From NCBI GenBank assembly GCA_963693315.1, contig OY856186.1, forward strand, positions 368,182,850-368,246,849: a DNA stretch of 64,000 bases, in the 5' to 3' direction. The translations under genes were made by a program, and so were the position numbers. The notes beneath the pieces were generated by a model. The model was not told where the DNA came from. It ran no database searches and saw only the letters and a program-made list of their open reading frames with translations. Shown one piece after another: positions 24,813-35,460 of this stretch. This stretch comes from Diogma glabrata (taxonomy: Eukaryota; Arthropoda; Insecta; Diptera; Cylindrotomidae). The stretch's first letter is position 1. Each line of letters begins with the position of its first letter.

Positions 24813-26412
24813 ACTTTTCATTTCATTCAATGCAGCCTCTGTTTCTTCTACAGTTATATCTGGTAACTCTTCCGATCCAACATTCATTATTACAGGTCCA
24901 GTTTGTGGTTCGGAGGTCGGTTGCTTCGGTCGAACTGATTTGAACAAATCTTCGTAAAATCCTCTTGCGATTTCTAACAACTTGGTCTGACTGGATTGCT
25001 CCAGCTTTGTCTTGTAACTTGAAGATTTGTTTTTTGGCATTCGTTAATTTGGATCTTAAAACTTTCATGTTTCCATTTGTTTCGATTATGCTTTTGGCCA
25101 ATTTGACGTTATAATTTCGTAGGTCAGATTTCATTTGCTTGTTAATTGTCTTGGAAATGTTTCGATATTCTGATGCGTCACGCTTTCCATCCTTTAACAA
25201 TTGTACTCTTTCGGCTATAAGACTAAAAGTCTCGGCACTGAGCTTTGATTCTTTCACTTGAACTGGTTTGCAATGTGTTTTCATGAAACTTTTCATCGAA
25301 TCGACAATTTTATTGTTCAATTCATCTAATGTAGAGTTTAGCGTATCCATTCCGTCTAAATCTTCACTCACTTTTTCTACAAATTCAGCACTCAGTTTTT
25401 TCAATCGTTGTACATCAAGAGTTTCTGTTTTCTTCACCAACTTTGTTCTTTGAAACCTTGTATTTAAAACAACTTTCGCACGTACCATCCGATGATCACT
25501 ACCAGTTGTAAAGCTGTTTAAGACTGTGACGTTTTTCACACATGAGTTGTGGTTCGTAATTATATAGTCGATTTCGTTTTTAGTCACACCATCAGCACTG
25601 GCCCAAGTCTATTTTCGTTGCCATTTTCCGGGAAAAAACGAATTCGAAGCAAAGATGTTGTGCTGCTGCAAGAAGTTTAGAAGGGTGTCACCACGTTCGT
25701 TTCTTTGGTCATAACTAAAACTACCAATCGAAGCTTCAGACTCCTCCTCTCTCTTTCCTAGTTTTGCATTGAAGTCTCCCAAAATAAATTGGTAATTTGT
25801 TCTATTTTCTTCCATTGCTTTCGAAATGTCTTCATAGAATGTTTCTACTTCTTCGTCGTCATAAGTGGATGTGGGAGCATAAGCTTGAATCAATTTGATG
25901 CTCTATTTGCTGTTTAGCTTAAGGCATACATAAATCACTCTATCGGATATACTTTTAGTGTGAGTTATATGATTTGACCAACGTTTGTTAATGAAAATTC
26001 CTACACCGTGAATCAAAACTTGACTGTCACTTCCTCTGTAGTAGAATGTACTTTCAGATTGTAATTTTATACATTATTCACCAGGTTTTCTGACTTCACT
26101 CACACCAACTACATCCCATTTTATCTTCTCAAGCGCCATCTCCATTTCAAGCATTTTCTCTTTCGATGACAGTATCTTAGTGTTGTATGTGGCAATGTAT
26201 AGCCCTGTATGACAACCTATTGTAACCCAGGGATTCTTATCATCCTCTGCCTGACGTCTGGTCTGACCGTTGTCGGAGTCAGGGATCAACAAGCGACTGG
26301 GAACTGAGGGCCTGTTGCGATTTGTTGTACCAATCATGTTTGGGGGGGTTTTAGCATTAAAACACCACGCTGGCAATTGCGGGTTGGTGAGTAATAGTAG
26401 TCCATCTAACAA

Positions 26413-26620
26413 GGACTATGCATGCTGCCGTTGTCTCCTCAGTTGAGATTTTCCGCCACCATGCTAAGGCATTTATCCCATATCGATAACGCCTAGCTGT
26501 CTCCGGCCCTCTCCAGACGTAGCGCTAAGATACTCTCCGAAGACAGCCCCCCCCCCTCATTCGTTCGTTTTCCGACCTAGCTTCCACTGGGGTTGGAACC
26601 CAATCTTCATCACTAAGGTT
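26413..26620 (-). other. Possible 5' leader of the RTE LINE
   Basis: Distinctly more GC-rich than the sequence to its right and directly upstream of the endonuclease. Probably the element's 5' untranslated region, ending near 26,620. Confidence 0.4.
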
Positions 26621-27842
26621 GCTCAGCGTAACGGAAAATACCACGAGAAGGTGAATGTCGTAGTTGAAGTACAGAGGCTATGAATAAGCATAATGAGCTT
26701 TGTATTGCGCATGTACAACCTTCAGAAACCAAAAATTGTATATACAAAGTGTTAAATGTAAAGTGCTGTGTAATAGGAATTACAATATGTGTCACAACAA
26801 CACATAGATATCTTTTGAGACCCCCTTTTAAGCAACATGCGTTCTGAAAACTATGTTTGAAGCTTATTTGGTTATTTCTGTGGTTTAACCGAACATCATT
26901 TTTTTGTGAAATTTAAAATAAATAAATCATGTACTATACGTGTCTCGTGAACAAGCGTGTCTCTTTGTGTGTGCAAAATATTATATTTAAATAAAAGCTC
27001 ACACCCACAACTGAGATCAAGAGGATCATGCATTACCGAGTTAACCGGACAGATAAAAAAAGAAAAGAAGTTGTATTCCAATGGTGAAAATATTAAGGTT
27101 TCATAAGCTTTATTAATCGAAAGCGTTTCTTGGTACAAATGAGGACAGTGAAAGTTTGTAAAAGTCTGTTTCATATAAATTATATAATTAAAGAAATTTT
27201 TGAACTACAAGTTTTTGCATAGTCAAGCACATGGAAAATATTAATTCCAGATGGATTTATAGCGAGTTTCATGAAACAGAACAGTCTAAAGAAAACATTC
27301 CAAGATTTTCAGGAATACGACGTTTACAGACATAACTTTTAGATAAATAGAACTCCACTTTTAATCTTTTGTTCAAAGTATCGTTGTTGATTTTATTGCA
27401 AGTTGACAATAATCAAACAAGTAGTGAAAAAGCTCCCTTCCTAGACATCTCCAAAAACATTAGAAGATTCACTTAAGTTTACCAAAATAATATGTCTTAA
27501 AGCTTTTCTGATTTTATGTCATATAATATACATAAACTCAAAAAGTTTTTTCCAAAAATAAATTCACAAAACGTATAATTATCTTTTCACTGTATTTAAG
27601 GTAATCGTTATCAAATACAAATGTTAAGCTTTTGATTTATTTATATTTCCGAGCAATTTTCATTCCAAAAAAAAAACAAACAAAAAACTTTTTCACAACA
27701 ACAATAAAATTCGGCGTTCGTAAAACATAAAATTATAAAAGTTTCGAAATTTTTAAATTACGAGTAAATTTAACATAAAATCATAAGTCGTATCTTGTAA
27801 GACATAAATTAACATTTAAATGTGATAATCTTATTTGTACAG

Positions 27843-27846
<4 letters not shown>
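26621..27846. other. AT-rich non-coding DNA
   Basis: No recognisable gene or repeat array. Confidence 0.45.

Positions 27847-27920
<74 letters not shown>
27847..27920. repeat. (TA)n microsatellite
   Basis: About 37 uninterrupted TA dinucleotides. Confidence 0.97.
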
Positions 27921-27922
<2 letters not shown>

Positions 27923-28635
27923 GATGATCACAAAATTATGTTGAGTTATTTTTTTTTTAATAAAATTTTAAATTGTGTTTTTTATTTTTATGTTTCATAA
28001 AAATAAATTAATAACTTATGTTTTGTACAAATATTAATAAATTATAGATGATAATTGAATAGAAATTTTGTACAGATTATTGAAAGATGAAAGTATGAAG
28101 TCAAGAAAAATAAAAACTTATCAACTGAAGAGAAACGATGTCATAATAATATTTTCTACTCGAAAATCCTCGTTTTAAAACAAAGAACTAATTTCGAAAC
28201 CGCTAAATACGAATTCAAATTATACAAATTTTTACAATAAAATTTAATCAATTACGTAATGAGCGTATACAATATATACATTTAACATATAATATGAAGA
28301 AAAAAAACTTTAAAGCAGATTATAGTTTTTTTGAATGAAACCACAAATTATAATGCCTGTAATCTTAATCGACAAAGGAAATGAGTAGATTCTATAGAAA
28401 TCAACAAAAGATGTTTAATTTTTTTTCTCGTGTACGTTGCGATTATATTTATCGAATTTATTTGTTAATTTAAGTGTTGTGTTTTGTGTAAATTTATTTT
28501 GTAGATGTTATTGACCGAGCTAGCGTCCGAAAATATTCATAGTTTATGGTTTGGGAATTATGATCCACGCTAGCAATATGTGTGTGCTTCATGTGCAAAA
28601 TGTTTTGTTTTTGAAAAAATGTCAAACTTTTACTT
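27921..28635. other. AT-rich non-coding DNA
   Basis: Nothing recognised. Confidence 0.45.
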
Positions 28636-28882
28636 GAGCTTTTGTTCAAAGTCAGACTTGGAATGAGATTCAGACTCAAACTTAGGCTTAAACTAAAGGT
28701 CAGACTTAAACAACGATTCAGACTCAGACTCATACTCAGACTCAGACTCAGGCTTAGACTCAAACTCACACTCAGACTTAGAGTCAGACTCCTCAGACTG
28801 AAACTCAGATTCAGGCTCAGACTCATACTCCGACCCAGACTCAGAATTTAACTCAGTCTCAGATTTGGACTCAGACTCAGAC
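28636..28882. repeat. Degenerate (TCAGAC)n array, first locus
   Basis: Imperfect hexamers of ACTCAG/GACTCA type. Open frames on both strands rich in RLRLRL or SLSLSL are products of the hexamer. The same repeat recurs at 30.3 and 45.0 kb. Confidence 0.9.
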
Positions 28883-29130
28883 TGTTATGAACACTGATCC
28901 TGTTAGTGATATCACTAACAGGAAGCAATAGGCAACTGCGTCGCAAGCGAGGTTTTGTTCCGACGAGCTCCAGCCATGTGTTTTCGAGGAGCAATTTCCT
29001 CCAGTTCAGTACAAATACTGAACTGCATGCAAACAAAACTGTGTAAACGAATTTTAAAAACAAGACCATGAGCAGGGACTCTGGTGACCCCAGTGGTCGA
29101 AAAAAGCGAGATCACCACACACACCAATAC
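28883..29130 (+). mobile_element. LTR-end/leader-like repeat (copy 1)
   Basis: Contains a 26-bp palindrome at 28,898-28,923 followed by GC-richer sequence and then GACTCTGGTGACCCC with GCGAGATCACCAC. The same order (CAGTACAAATAC-like word, then GACTCTGGCGACCCC and GCGATCACCAC) recurs at 33,300-33,440. This could be the LTR/leader junction of an LTR retrotransposon with TGG-GACCCC as primer site, but no second LTR or pol is attached. Confidence 0.35.
28898..28923. repeat. Perfect 26-bp palindrome
   Basis: Thirteen bases, TCCTGTTAGTGAT, are followed at once by their exact reverse complement. There is no loop. Confidence 0.95.
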
Positions 29131-30255
29131 GACCAAGTTAAAACATTTAGAAAATTGAATAAATGTAACACTCTTCTCATGATTGGACCGGATCTAACTC
29201 TTCATGCTCACGAAAAAATTCATAAAGTCATCTTGAACACTCATACTAAGCAATAAACTAAGATGTAGTAAAAGTGAGCAATAATTCTTCTCATTGCTGA
29301 ATTGACTAGGCAATTGCTGTAAGGTATTGACGATATAATAAAAGTAGCTGTCGATTATTCCCACGGCTAGCGATTGTTGTACAAAAAAAATTAATGATAA
29401 AATAATAAAATTATACAGCAAAATTTTGATTACCAAATAAAAATTACAATCCATTCATATAATTATATAACTGCCACCTTCCCATCGATTTAGAAAAAAG
29501 GAGGTTTTCAAGATCAACTTACTGAAATCATTATTTATAACCACCGCAAGAAAATCATCTTTACCCAAAATTTCGGGTTTATATATAATCAATTTTTAGT
29601 TCATTTAGTTAAGTTTATTTCAAAATTATGTTATAATATTTACGGTTGATAGTGAAATTTATTTCTGACATCATTCCTAATATTCTTGTCATTTGTACAG
29701 ATAATCAATTTCTTTATCCTGGATGGCTTAATTTCACGCAAAAAGTATTGTTAACGTTTGTTTCAATTAATAATACTCCTGTATTCCAAAAAAGTTACCG
29801 TTGAACAAAGAAAATGTGACTCTCAATCATAACTTTAAATTTTGAATTAAAAATTTGGATCAACAATTTGAAACATTTTTATGCACCATCTCTATTTTAC
29901 AGTGTCGAACACTACCAACACATAATTTTTTTTTCTGTTTTATCAAGTTTAATTATACTAAAACTTCCAAGATTAATTAATCTAATCAAGGCAAAAATTA
30001 GTGAAATTTATTAATTCAATCTTCATAAACGTTTGGATTCTTTTCCTCAACCCGTTATTTAATCAAGGCTCACGTTTCATTCTTATGTAACCGAAACAAT
30101 CATTTGACTAAAAACAATCGGCAAATTTATGTAAAACGTCAATATTAATTCATAACAAAAATTAAATTCCAAGCCATCTGTTTCAATATACGTCCTCCGA
30201 CTGTCCTTGAATTTTTTCAGACAGATGAATTATTTCAGAGACATAAACTTCGTAA
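29131..30255. other. AT-rich non-coding DNA
   Basis: No gene recognised. Confidence 0.45.
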
Positions 30256-30832
30256 CAAGACTCAGACTCAGACTCAAACTCTTACCATTTTCAGACTCAG
30301 ACTCAGATTCAAACTCAGATTTAGACTCAAACTCAGGCTCAGACTCAAACTCAAACTCAGAGTCAGAGTCAGACTCAGGCACAAACCCCGAATCAGACTC
30401 AGACTCAGACACAGACTTAGACTCAGACTCAGACTCAGACTTAGACACAGACTCAGACTCAGACTCAGACTCAGACTCAGACTCAGACTCAGACTCAGAC
30501 TCAGACTCAGACTCAGACTCAGGCTCAGACTCAGACTCAGACTCAAACTCAGACTCAGACTCAGGCTCCGACTCAGACTCAGGCTCCGACTCAGAATCAG
30601 ACTCAGACTCAGACTCAGGCTCAGACTCAGAATCAGACTCATACTCAGAGTCAGACTCAGGCATAGACTCCGAATCAGACTCAGATTCAGACTCAGACTC
30701 AGACTCAAATTCAGATTCAGACTCAGACTCAGACTCAGACTCAGATTCAGACTCAGACTCAGATACAGACTCAGACTCAGACTCAGACACAGACTCAGAC
30801 TCAGACTCTGACTCTGACTCTGACTCTCAAAA
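30256..30832. repeat. (TCAGAC)n array, second locus
   Basis: About 95 hexamers, mostly GACTCA with single-base variants. All three frames of each strand stay open, giving SD-, SE- or SL-repeat translations. No signal peptide, domain or splice context supports a protein. Confidence 0.95.
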
Positions 30833-31335
30833 TCAGACTTTGACAATATTTGCATGTCGAAGGTACACTTGAGCTATAAATATCTTTCAATTTACAAATC
30901 ATTAAGGGCAACAACCTAGAAAATGGCCTTCCGAGAATAATTTAAATCATTAAATGAATGCCATCGGAAATAACATATGCTCTTATATACATCGGGGTTG
31001 ACCCATTAAAACCTGCTGTATCCATAGGCATACAGACAAAACTTAAGTCACAAACAACCACAAACTTCACCTTCTCAACCAATTTAAAAATTTTAATTGG
31101 AACAAGTTAGATTTCTTAATCCTTCCTAGATGTATTGTGTATTATCATCTAGCACAAATACTGTCTATTACTCCTATGGTTTTAGAAAAAAGGTTTATTA
31201 CACAGAACCTACACAAATTGTTTCAACTTTATACAAACACATTCTAACAAAAGCAGAGTTTTTAAGGCTATATATATTATAATAACAGAATAATTTCACA
31301 GATCCTGTAAAGCTTCACTCATATCAGGAGAGTAG
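30833..31335. other. Non-coding DNA
   Basis: Nothing recognised. Confidence 0.45.
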
Positions 31336-31644
31336 GGTTTGCAATACCGGTTAACCGGCAAATCACTCAAAAACACAGTATAAAAAAACCGGTGAATTTA
31401 TAATTTTTTATCGGTTTCGGTAAAAATTAAACAAACTTATATTTATGCTTATTTAATTGAAAAAATTAATAATTATAATATTCTGAAGAAAATTAATTAA
31501 TTTTTAATAAAAAAGCATAAACTCGACCTAACCAAACAAATTTTAAGACATGAAAAATTCCATGGAAGAAATTCCTCAAAAGATACGGTGAAATATTCAT
31601 ACTTAATATTCTAACAGTTTGCCGCAAGTAAATAATCGCAGATA

Positions 31645-31652
31645 CATGGTGC
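31645..31652. repeat. Target-site duplication CATGGTGC (left)
   Basis: Perfect 8-base match to 32,745-32,752, the duplication length typical of hAT elements. Confidence 0.88.
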
Positions 31653-32744
31653 TAGAGATGTTAAAATACCGTATTTTATTTTTTTTGTATAATACAGAGT
31701 ATTATACATTGTATAATACAAAATAAAATACCGTGTATTCTGTACAAAAGTGCAATAGTCGACATACGTCATACAGTGTTAGTAGTATAACAACAAAAAA
31801 TTACATCCATCACCATTTTCAATCAGAACTAATTCATTTTCTTTTAAACATCTGCCCCGGCATTTAGATTTCTTATCGTTCTCTTTATTTATATTCCTTA
31901 AACGAATAATAATAAGATCTACTTTATTTATTCACTTGAATCTGATTCTGTTTGGTTTCTATATTAATCACTTTCGCGCCGAGCTATTGTATTTATGTTT
32001 TTATTTAAATTGATGCTTTATTATTTTCCATCGGTAAACTGTTGAAGATTTCACATCAACAAGTTTACGCCTCGTTGATTTGTAAGACAAATACTTCTTG
32101 CAGTATGAGTTAGGTTACAGACTGGAAAAGATTTTCTGTTACAGTGGAATATGCGGAACGATGAAACATTCCGAAGATCCATAAACTCTTTGCCACTAAG
32201 TTACACAATCAATAGAATTGCCATCGGTTTCAGAATGTAAGTTTTGAGATTTTGGTGTTTTAGTTAATCAAATTGAAGGTATAGAAAGAGAACTACTCAA
32301 AGATATAAAATTTAATGCCAGAGTCCATGGCTCATAATTTTGATTTGCTGCAAAAAGAAAATTCCCTGTAACGGTGAATAGGAATGATGCAGCATTCGAT
32401 GTTTGAAATGTATGTTCTATTGATATTACAACAATTTTGTTGCCATAGAAATTTGCGAATCATTAAGAATGCGTTTTTAATTGTGACAAGGAGCAATAAT
32501 TCATATTCTTCTGCGTCTTTAATATATTCAAGAACCAGTAGTATATATATTTTCGCAATTATAAATTTTTTAAGTAATCCACGCGAAATCTCAATAAAAT
32601 GGCAGATTACTGATTCGCGCGCCTCCACAATAGAAAACATTTTTATAATAAAGTACCTTGTATTTTACTACGTTTTGGACAATACGGTATTTTACGTATA
32701 ATACCGCGTATTATACAATAGTATTAAACACTTTTACATCACTA
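31653..32744. mobile_element. Non-autonomous hAT-type element (1,092 bp) with intact target duplication
   Basis: The ends are TAGAGATGTTAAAA and, read from the other side, TAGTGATGTAAAAG, imperfect terminal inverted repeats of hAT character. An identical 8-bp duplication CATGGTGC flanks the element. Subterminal blocks with TATTATAC/GTATAATAC words are also inverted. The inside lacks a transposase; overlapping open frames of about 100 codons on both strands around 32,330-32,700 have no known motif. It sits in the older hAT sequence, splitting it. Confidence 0.85.
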
Positions 32745-32752
32745 CATGGTGC
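32745..32752. repeat. Target-site duplication CATGGTGC (right)
   Basis: Matches 31,645-31,652. Confidence 0.88.
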
Positions 32753-33200
32753 TCGTGCGTTCATGGCAAATACTGCTTTTGGAATCTGGTTTCTGCCATT
32801 TGATAAATGTTTACCGCTGTTGACCAACATGTTCAAATGTTCAAACTAATAGAACATTGATTCAATTACGACTGATAATGCTGCCGTTAGGAAAAAAGTA
32901 GAATCTTTGATTAATGCTTATCGTTAATTGGGTTTATTTCCTTCAGCTGCCGCATACCACCTTAGGTTGTTCATGTTCAGCATGACGAAATAAGTTTCGT
33001 AATAGCAAAAATTAGAAAAGTTGTGATGTTTTGCAAATTACCAATAAAGAAAGACAATCTACGAAAACATGGTAAGGTGGTGAAAAAAACAACTATCCTT
33101 GATTCTAGATTCAAGATCGAGCAGTCTTTTTGCAATACTAGAAAGTTTAATCGCCATTGAATCTGATGTTAACCGAAAACAGTGAAATTATTTAACTTAT
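32753..33200 (+). pseudogene. hAT transposase fragment
   Basis: In broken frames the plus strand gives TTDNAAVRKK (the TDNA block of hAT catalytic cores), then a degenerate CxxH-like stretch, IAKIRKVVMFCKLP, LRKHGK and TTILDSRF, a degenerate form of the L-D-TRW block. Stops and frame changes occur about every 20-60 codons. The order and spacing fit the RNase H-like core of a hAT transposase. The N-terminal BED finger and the C-terminal dimerisation domain are not identified. Confidence 0.6.
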
Positions 33201-33249
33201 AGTCATTGTAATGAAGAGCTTTTCCATTGGCGAACCAACGAAGCGGCAT

Positions 33250-33450
33250 AGCAGGTCGCGTAGCTAGATTAGGTTATTTAGATGCTCCGGGCTAGTCACA
33301 GTATGGAGTTCGATTGGTAAACCCTGCTACTCCAATACAAATACAGACATGTACGCGAATTACGTGATTATACAGAAATGGAAAGATTACAAATGAGACT
33401 CTGGCGACCCCTTTTGCGAAAGACCCGCGATCACCACGTTCAACCCCCAC
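33250..33450 (+). mobile_element. LTR-end/leader-like repeat (copy 2)
   Basis: Diverged relative of 28,960-29,130: CCAATACAAATAC, then GACTCTGGCGACCCC and CGCGATCACCAC in the same order. Here it is followed by a CA-rich tract (33,440-33,560). A similar CA-rich tract lies at 34,015-34,100. Confidence 0.35.
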
Positions 33451-34263
33451 ATTCACTCCCATATGCCCACACTCTCACGCTTCATACACGCTCACATCCT
33501 CCCACACACCCGCACTCACATTCAAACACCCATTTCTACATACACCCCTATCGCAAAGCAAGACAATTTCGCTCCCAGAAATTTGGTAATTATAATAAAT
33601 AGTAGTAATTAAAATACGTTTTACCACTACCATTTGATCATTCTGATCAAGTCCATAAAACAATGCCATCACCTGCAAACCGACAATCACATCGTAGAGT
33701 ACATGAAAACCTCACACGATATGTTTAGAAGAGATGGCATATATAAATGCACATCGAAAAAGCGGATCATAATCTCCAGTGATCAGTAGTTGGTGTTACG
33801 ATTGATACACAGAAGTCCCAGGCTAATTCTTTCCTAGTGGGTTAGCAGTGATAAATTACGTCGGTTATAACGGCATGACTGATTTCCTTATAAGCCAGTT
33901 ACAGGTAACATAAAACTGATTAGGACTTAAGCAATAATTCCACAATAAAAAATTACATTAGAAAAAAAATACTTTAATTATAATCGTTTTTAACTTAGAT
34001 CGTAGAGTCTCGCATATATGCACCACCTGCATTCACGCACGCGCATCGACAATCACGCCCACATTCATCCCTATATACACCCATTCACGCGCATTCATAC
34101 CTTACGTTAAAAATGAACAAAAAGAATAATTAAAGATCACTCACCCCATGGTTATATCCGACAGACCTCTATGTCCTAACGCTCAGCACTCCATCAGCGG
34201 TGAATATTCCAGCAGGTAAAGTATGATAAGATGAATAGCTGCATAAATTGTACAAATAAAGAA
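33451..34263. other. CA-rich low-complexity tracts and non-coding DNA
   Basis: Two pyrimidine/CA-rich tracts with CACAC, CACGC and CATTCAC words (33,440-33,560 and 34,015-34,100). Their open frames are not convincing genes. Confidence 0.5.
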
Positions 34264-34860
34264 AAACTGTTGCGCCGCCCAAACCAAGGCGATGGCTGAT
34301 AGATTGTGTAAATAATGCAAAACTGTTGCGCCGCAATAACCAAGGCGATAGCTGATAATTTGTATAATAATAATGATAGGTTGCGCCGCAATAAATAAGG
34401 CGATTGCTGGTAAATTATAGAAATAATGTAAAATTGTTGCGCCGCAATAACTAAGGCGATTGCTGATTATTGTCGAAATAATGTAAAATTGTTGCGCCGC
34501 AATAACTAAGGCGATTGCTGATAATTTGTATAATAATAATGATCGGTAGCGCCGCAATAAATAAGGCGATTGCTGGTAAATTATAGAAATAATGTAAAAT
34601 TGTTGCACCGCAATAACTAAGGCGATTGCTGATAATTTGTATAATAATAATGATAGGTTGCGCCGCAAAAGATAAGGCGATTGCTGGTAAATTATAGAAA
34701 TAATGTAAAATTGCTGCGCCGCAATAACTAAGGCGATTGCTGATTATTGTCGAAATAATGTAAAATTGTTGCGCTGCAATAACTAAGGCGCTTGCTGACA
34801 AATTGTATAAATAATGTAGAACTGTTGCACCGCAATAAATAAGACGATTACTATATCGGT
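34264..34860. repeat. 55/56-bp satellite, 11 copies, alternating subtypes
   Basis: TTGCGCCGC or a variant is found at 34270, 34326, 34381, 34437, 34492, 34547, 34603, 34658, 34714, 34769 and 34825, strictly 55 or 56 bases apart. AAGGCGATTGCTG follows in each unit. Tails alternate between types with TAATAATAATGAT, ATTATAGAAATAATGTAAAA and ATTGTCGAAATAATG, giving a longer order of about 111 bases. Minus-strand open frames with repeated YCGATIL-type translations are repeat products. Confidence 0.95.
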
Positions 34861-35243
34861 GGATGATCCCGCCGTATAACTAATCTCTAAGCTTGTTTTT
34901 GCACCATGCAACAATATGGCGTAGTATTGAATCACTAATTTGGTTGTACACCGGATTTCACATATAATTTATTAGACAGTTAAATTAACACTCAGCCGCT
35001 ACACAGTTTTTCACATCAAATTTTATATTTCTAACTTTTAATAATATCACAGGGTTTAGGCTAATCGTAATATCACAGATTCTTACAGGTTGATTTGACA
35101 TCTAGTTTACAGCGTAACAAAAAATATCCCAGTCTCTTCAATATGTATGATTTTATTATTCATCTAATAATAACAATAATGTTTATTTGTACTCAGTACA
35201 TCCTATCAAATACCCTTAATCATTTTAAAGATTCTGTATCCCT
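34861..35243. other. Non-coding DNA
   Basis: No recognisable feature. Confidence 0.4.
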
Positions 35244-35460
35244 AATAATAAAATTGACTACACTATACAATTGGTTACCACAAAACCTTGAATATTTTAA
35301 ATTATTCTATGTTACGAAATAATAAAGTTGACTATACTGTTCAATTGGTTAACACATAACCTTGACTATTTTAATTTATTCGAGATCAATAATAATGACA
35401 TTGACTGTACAGTTTGATTGGCTAACACATAATCTTGCACATTTTGTTAAATCCTAATAT
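35244..35460. repeat. Three tandem units of about 70 bp
   Basis: AATAATAA, then TTGACT, CAATTGGTTA or GATTGGCTA, ACACATAA and CTTG recur from about 35,244, 35,318 and 35,388. Confidence 0.75.

Larger units (their letters stand above)
23310..26412 (-). mobile_element. RTE-clade LINE, near full-length but broken
   Basis: On the minus strand one ORF2-type protein can be followed almost end to end. The endonuclease (26,412-25,500) shows ATYNTKILSSKEK, WDVVGVSEVR, IQAYAPTS, FILGDFNAKLG and GSDHRMV. A helical linker covers 25,500-24,800. The RT (24,712-23,897) shows ENYRPISLLSHLYKL, EQAGFRSGFST, AFVDFEKAFDS, the GVRQGD-ISPKLF block and the catalytic ADD. The C-terminal tail (23,878-23,322) has PVLTYG and the KWNWAGHIAR and GGPPERWT blocks typical of RTE elements. 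The 3' end runs into an AAGAAG-type simple repeat. Frames are interrupted near 26,074, 25,900, 25,600, 24,820, 23,897 and 23,560, so it is inactive, though the RT core itself is still open over 271 codons. Confidence 0.93.

Noticed and set aside
30207..30872. Ser-Asp repeat protein of 221 codons
   Set aside because: The frame is the (GACTCA)n array; other frames and the opposite strand are equally open, and there is no signal peptide, domain or splice support.
32332..32701. Overlapping frames of about 100 codons as transposase of the 1,092-bp element
   Set aside because: No hAT motif in either strand's frame; they overlap each other in antisense.
34264..34860. CRISPR-like array (regular 55-base repeats)
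   Set aside because: The whole unit is repeated, without unique spacers, and the DNA is eukaryotic.
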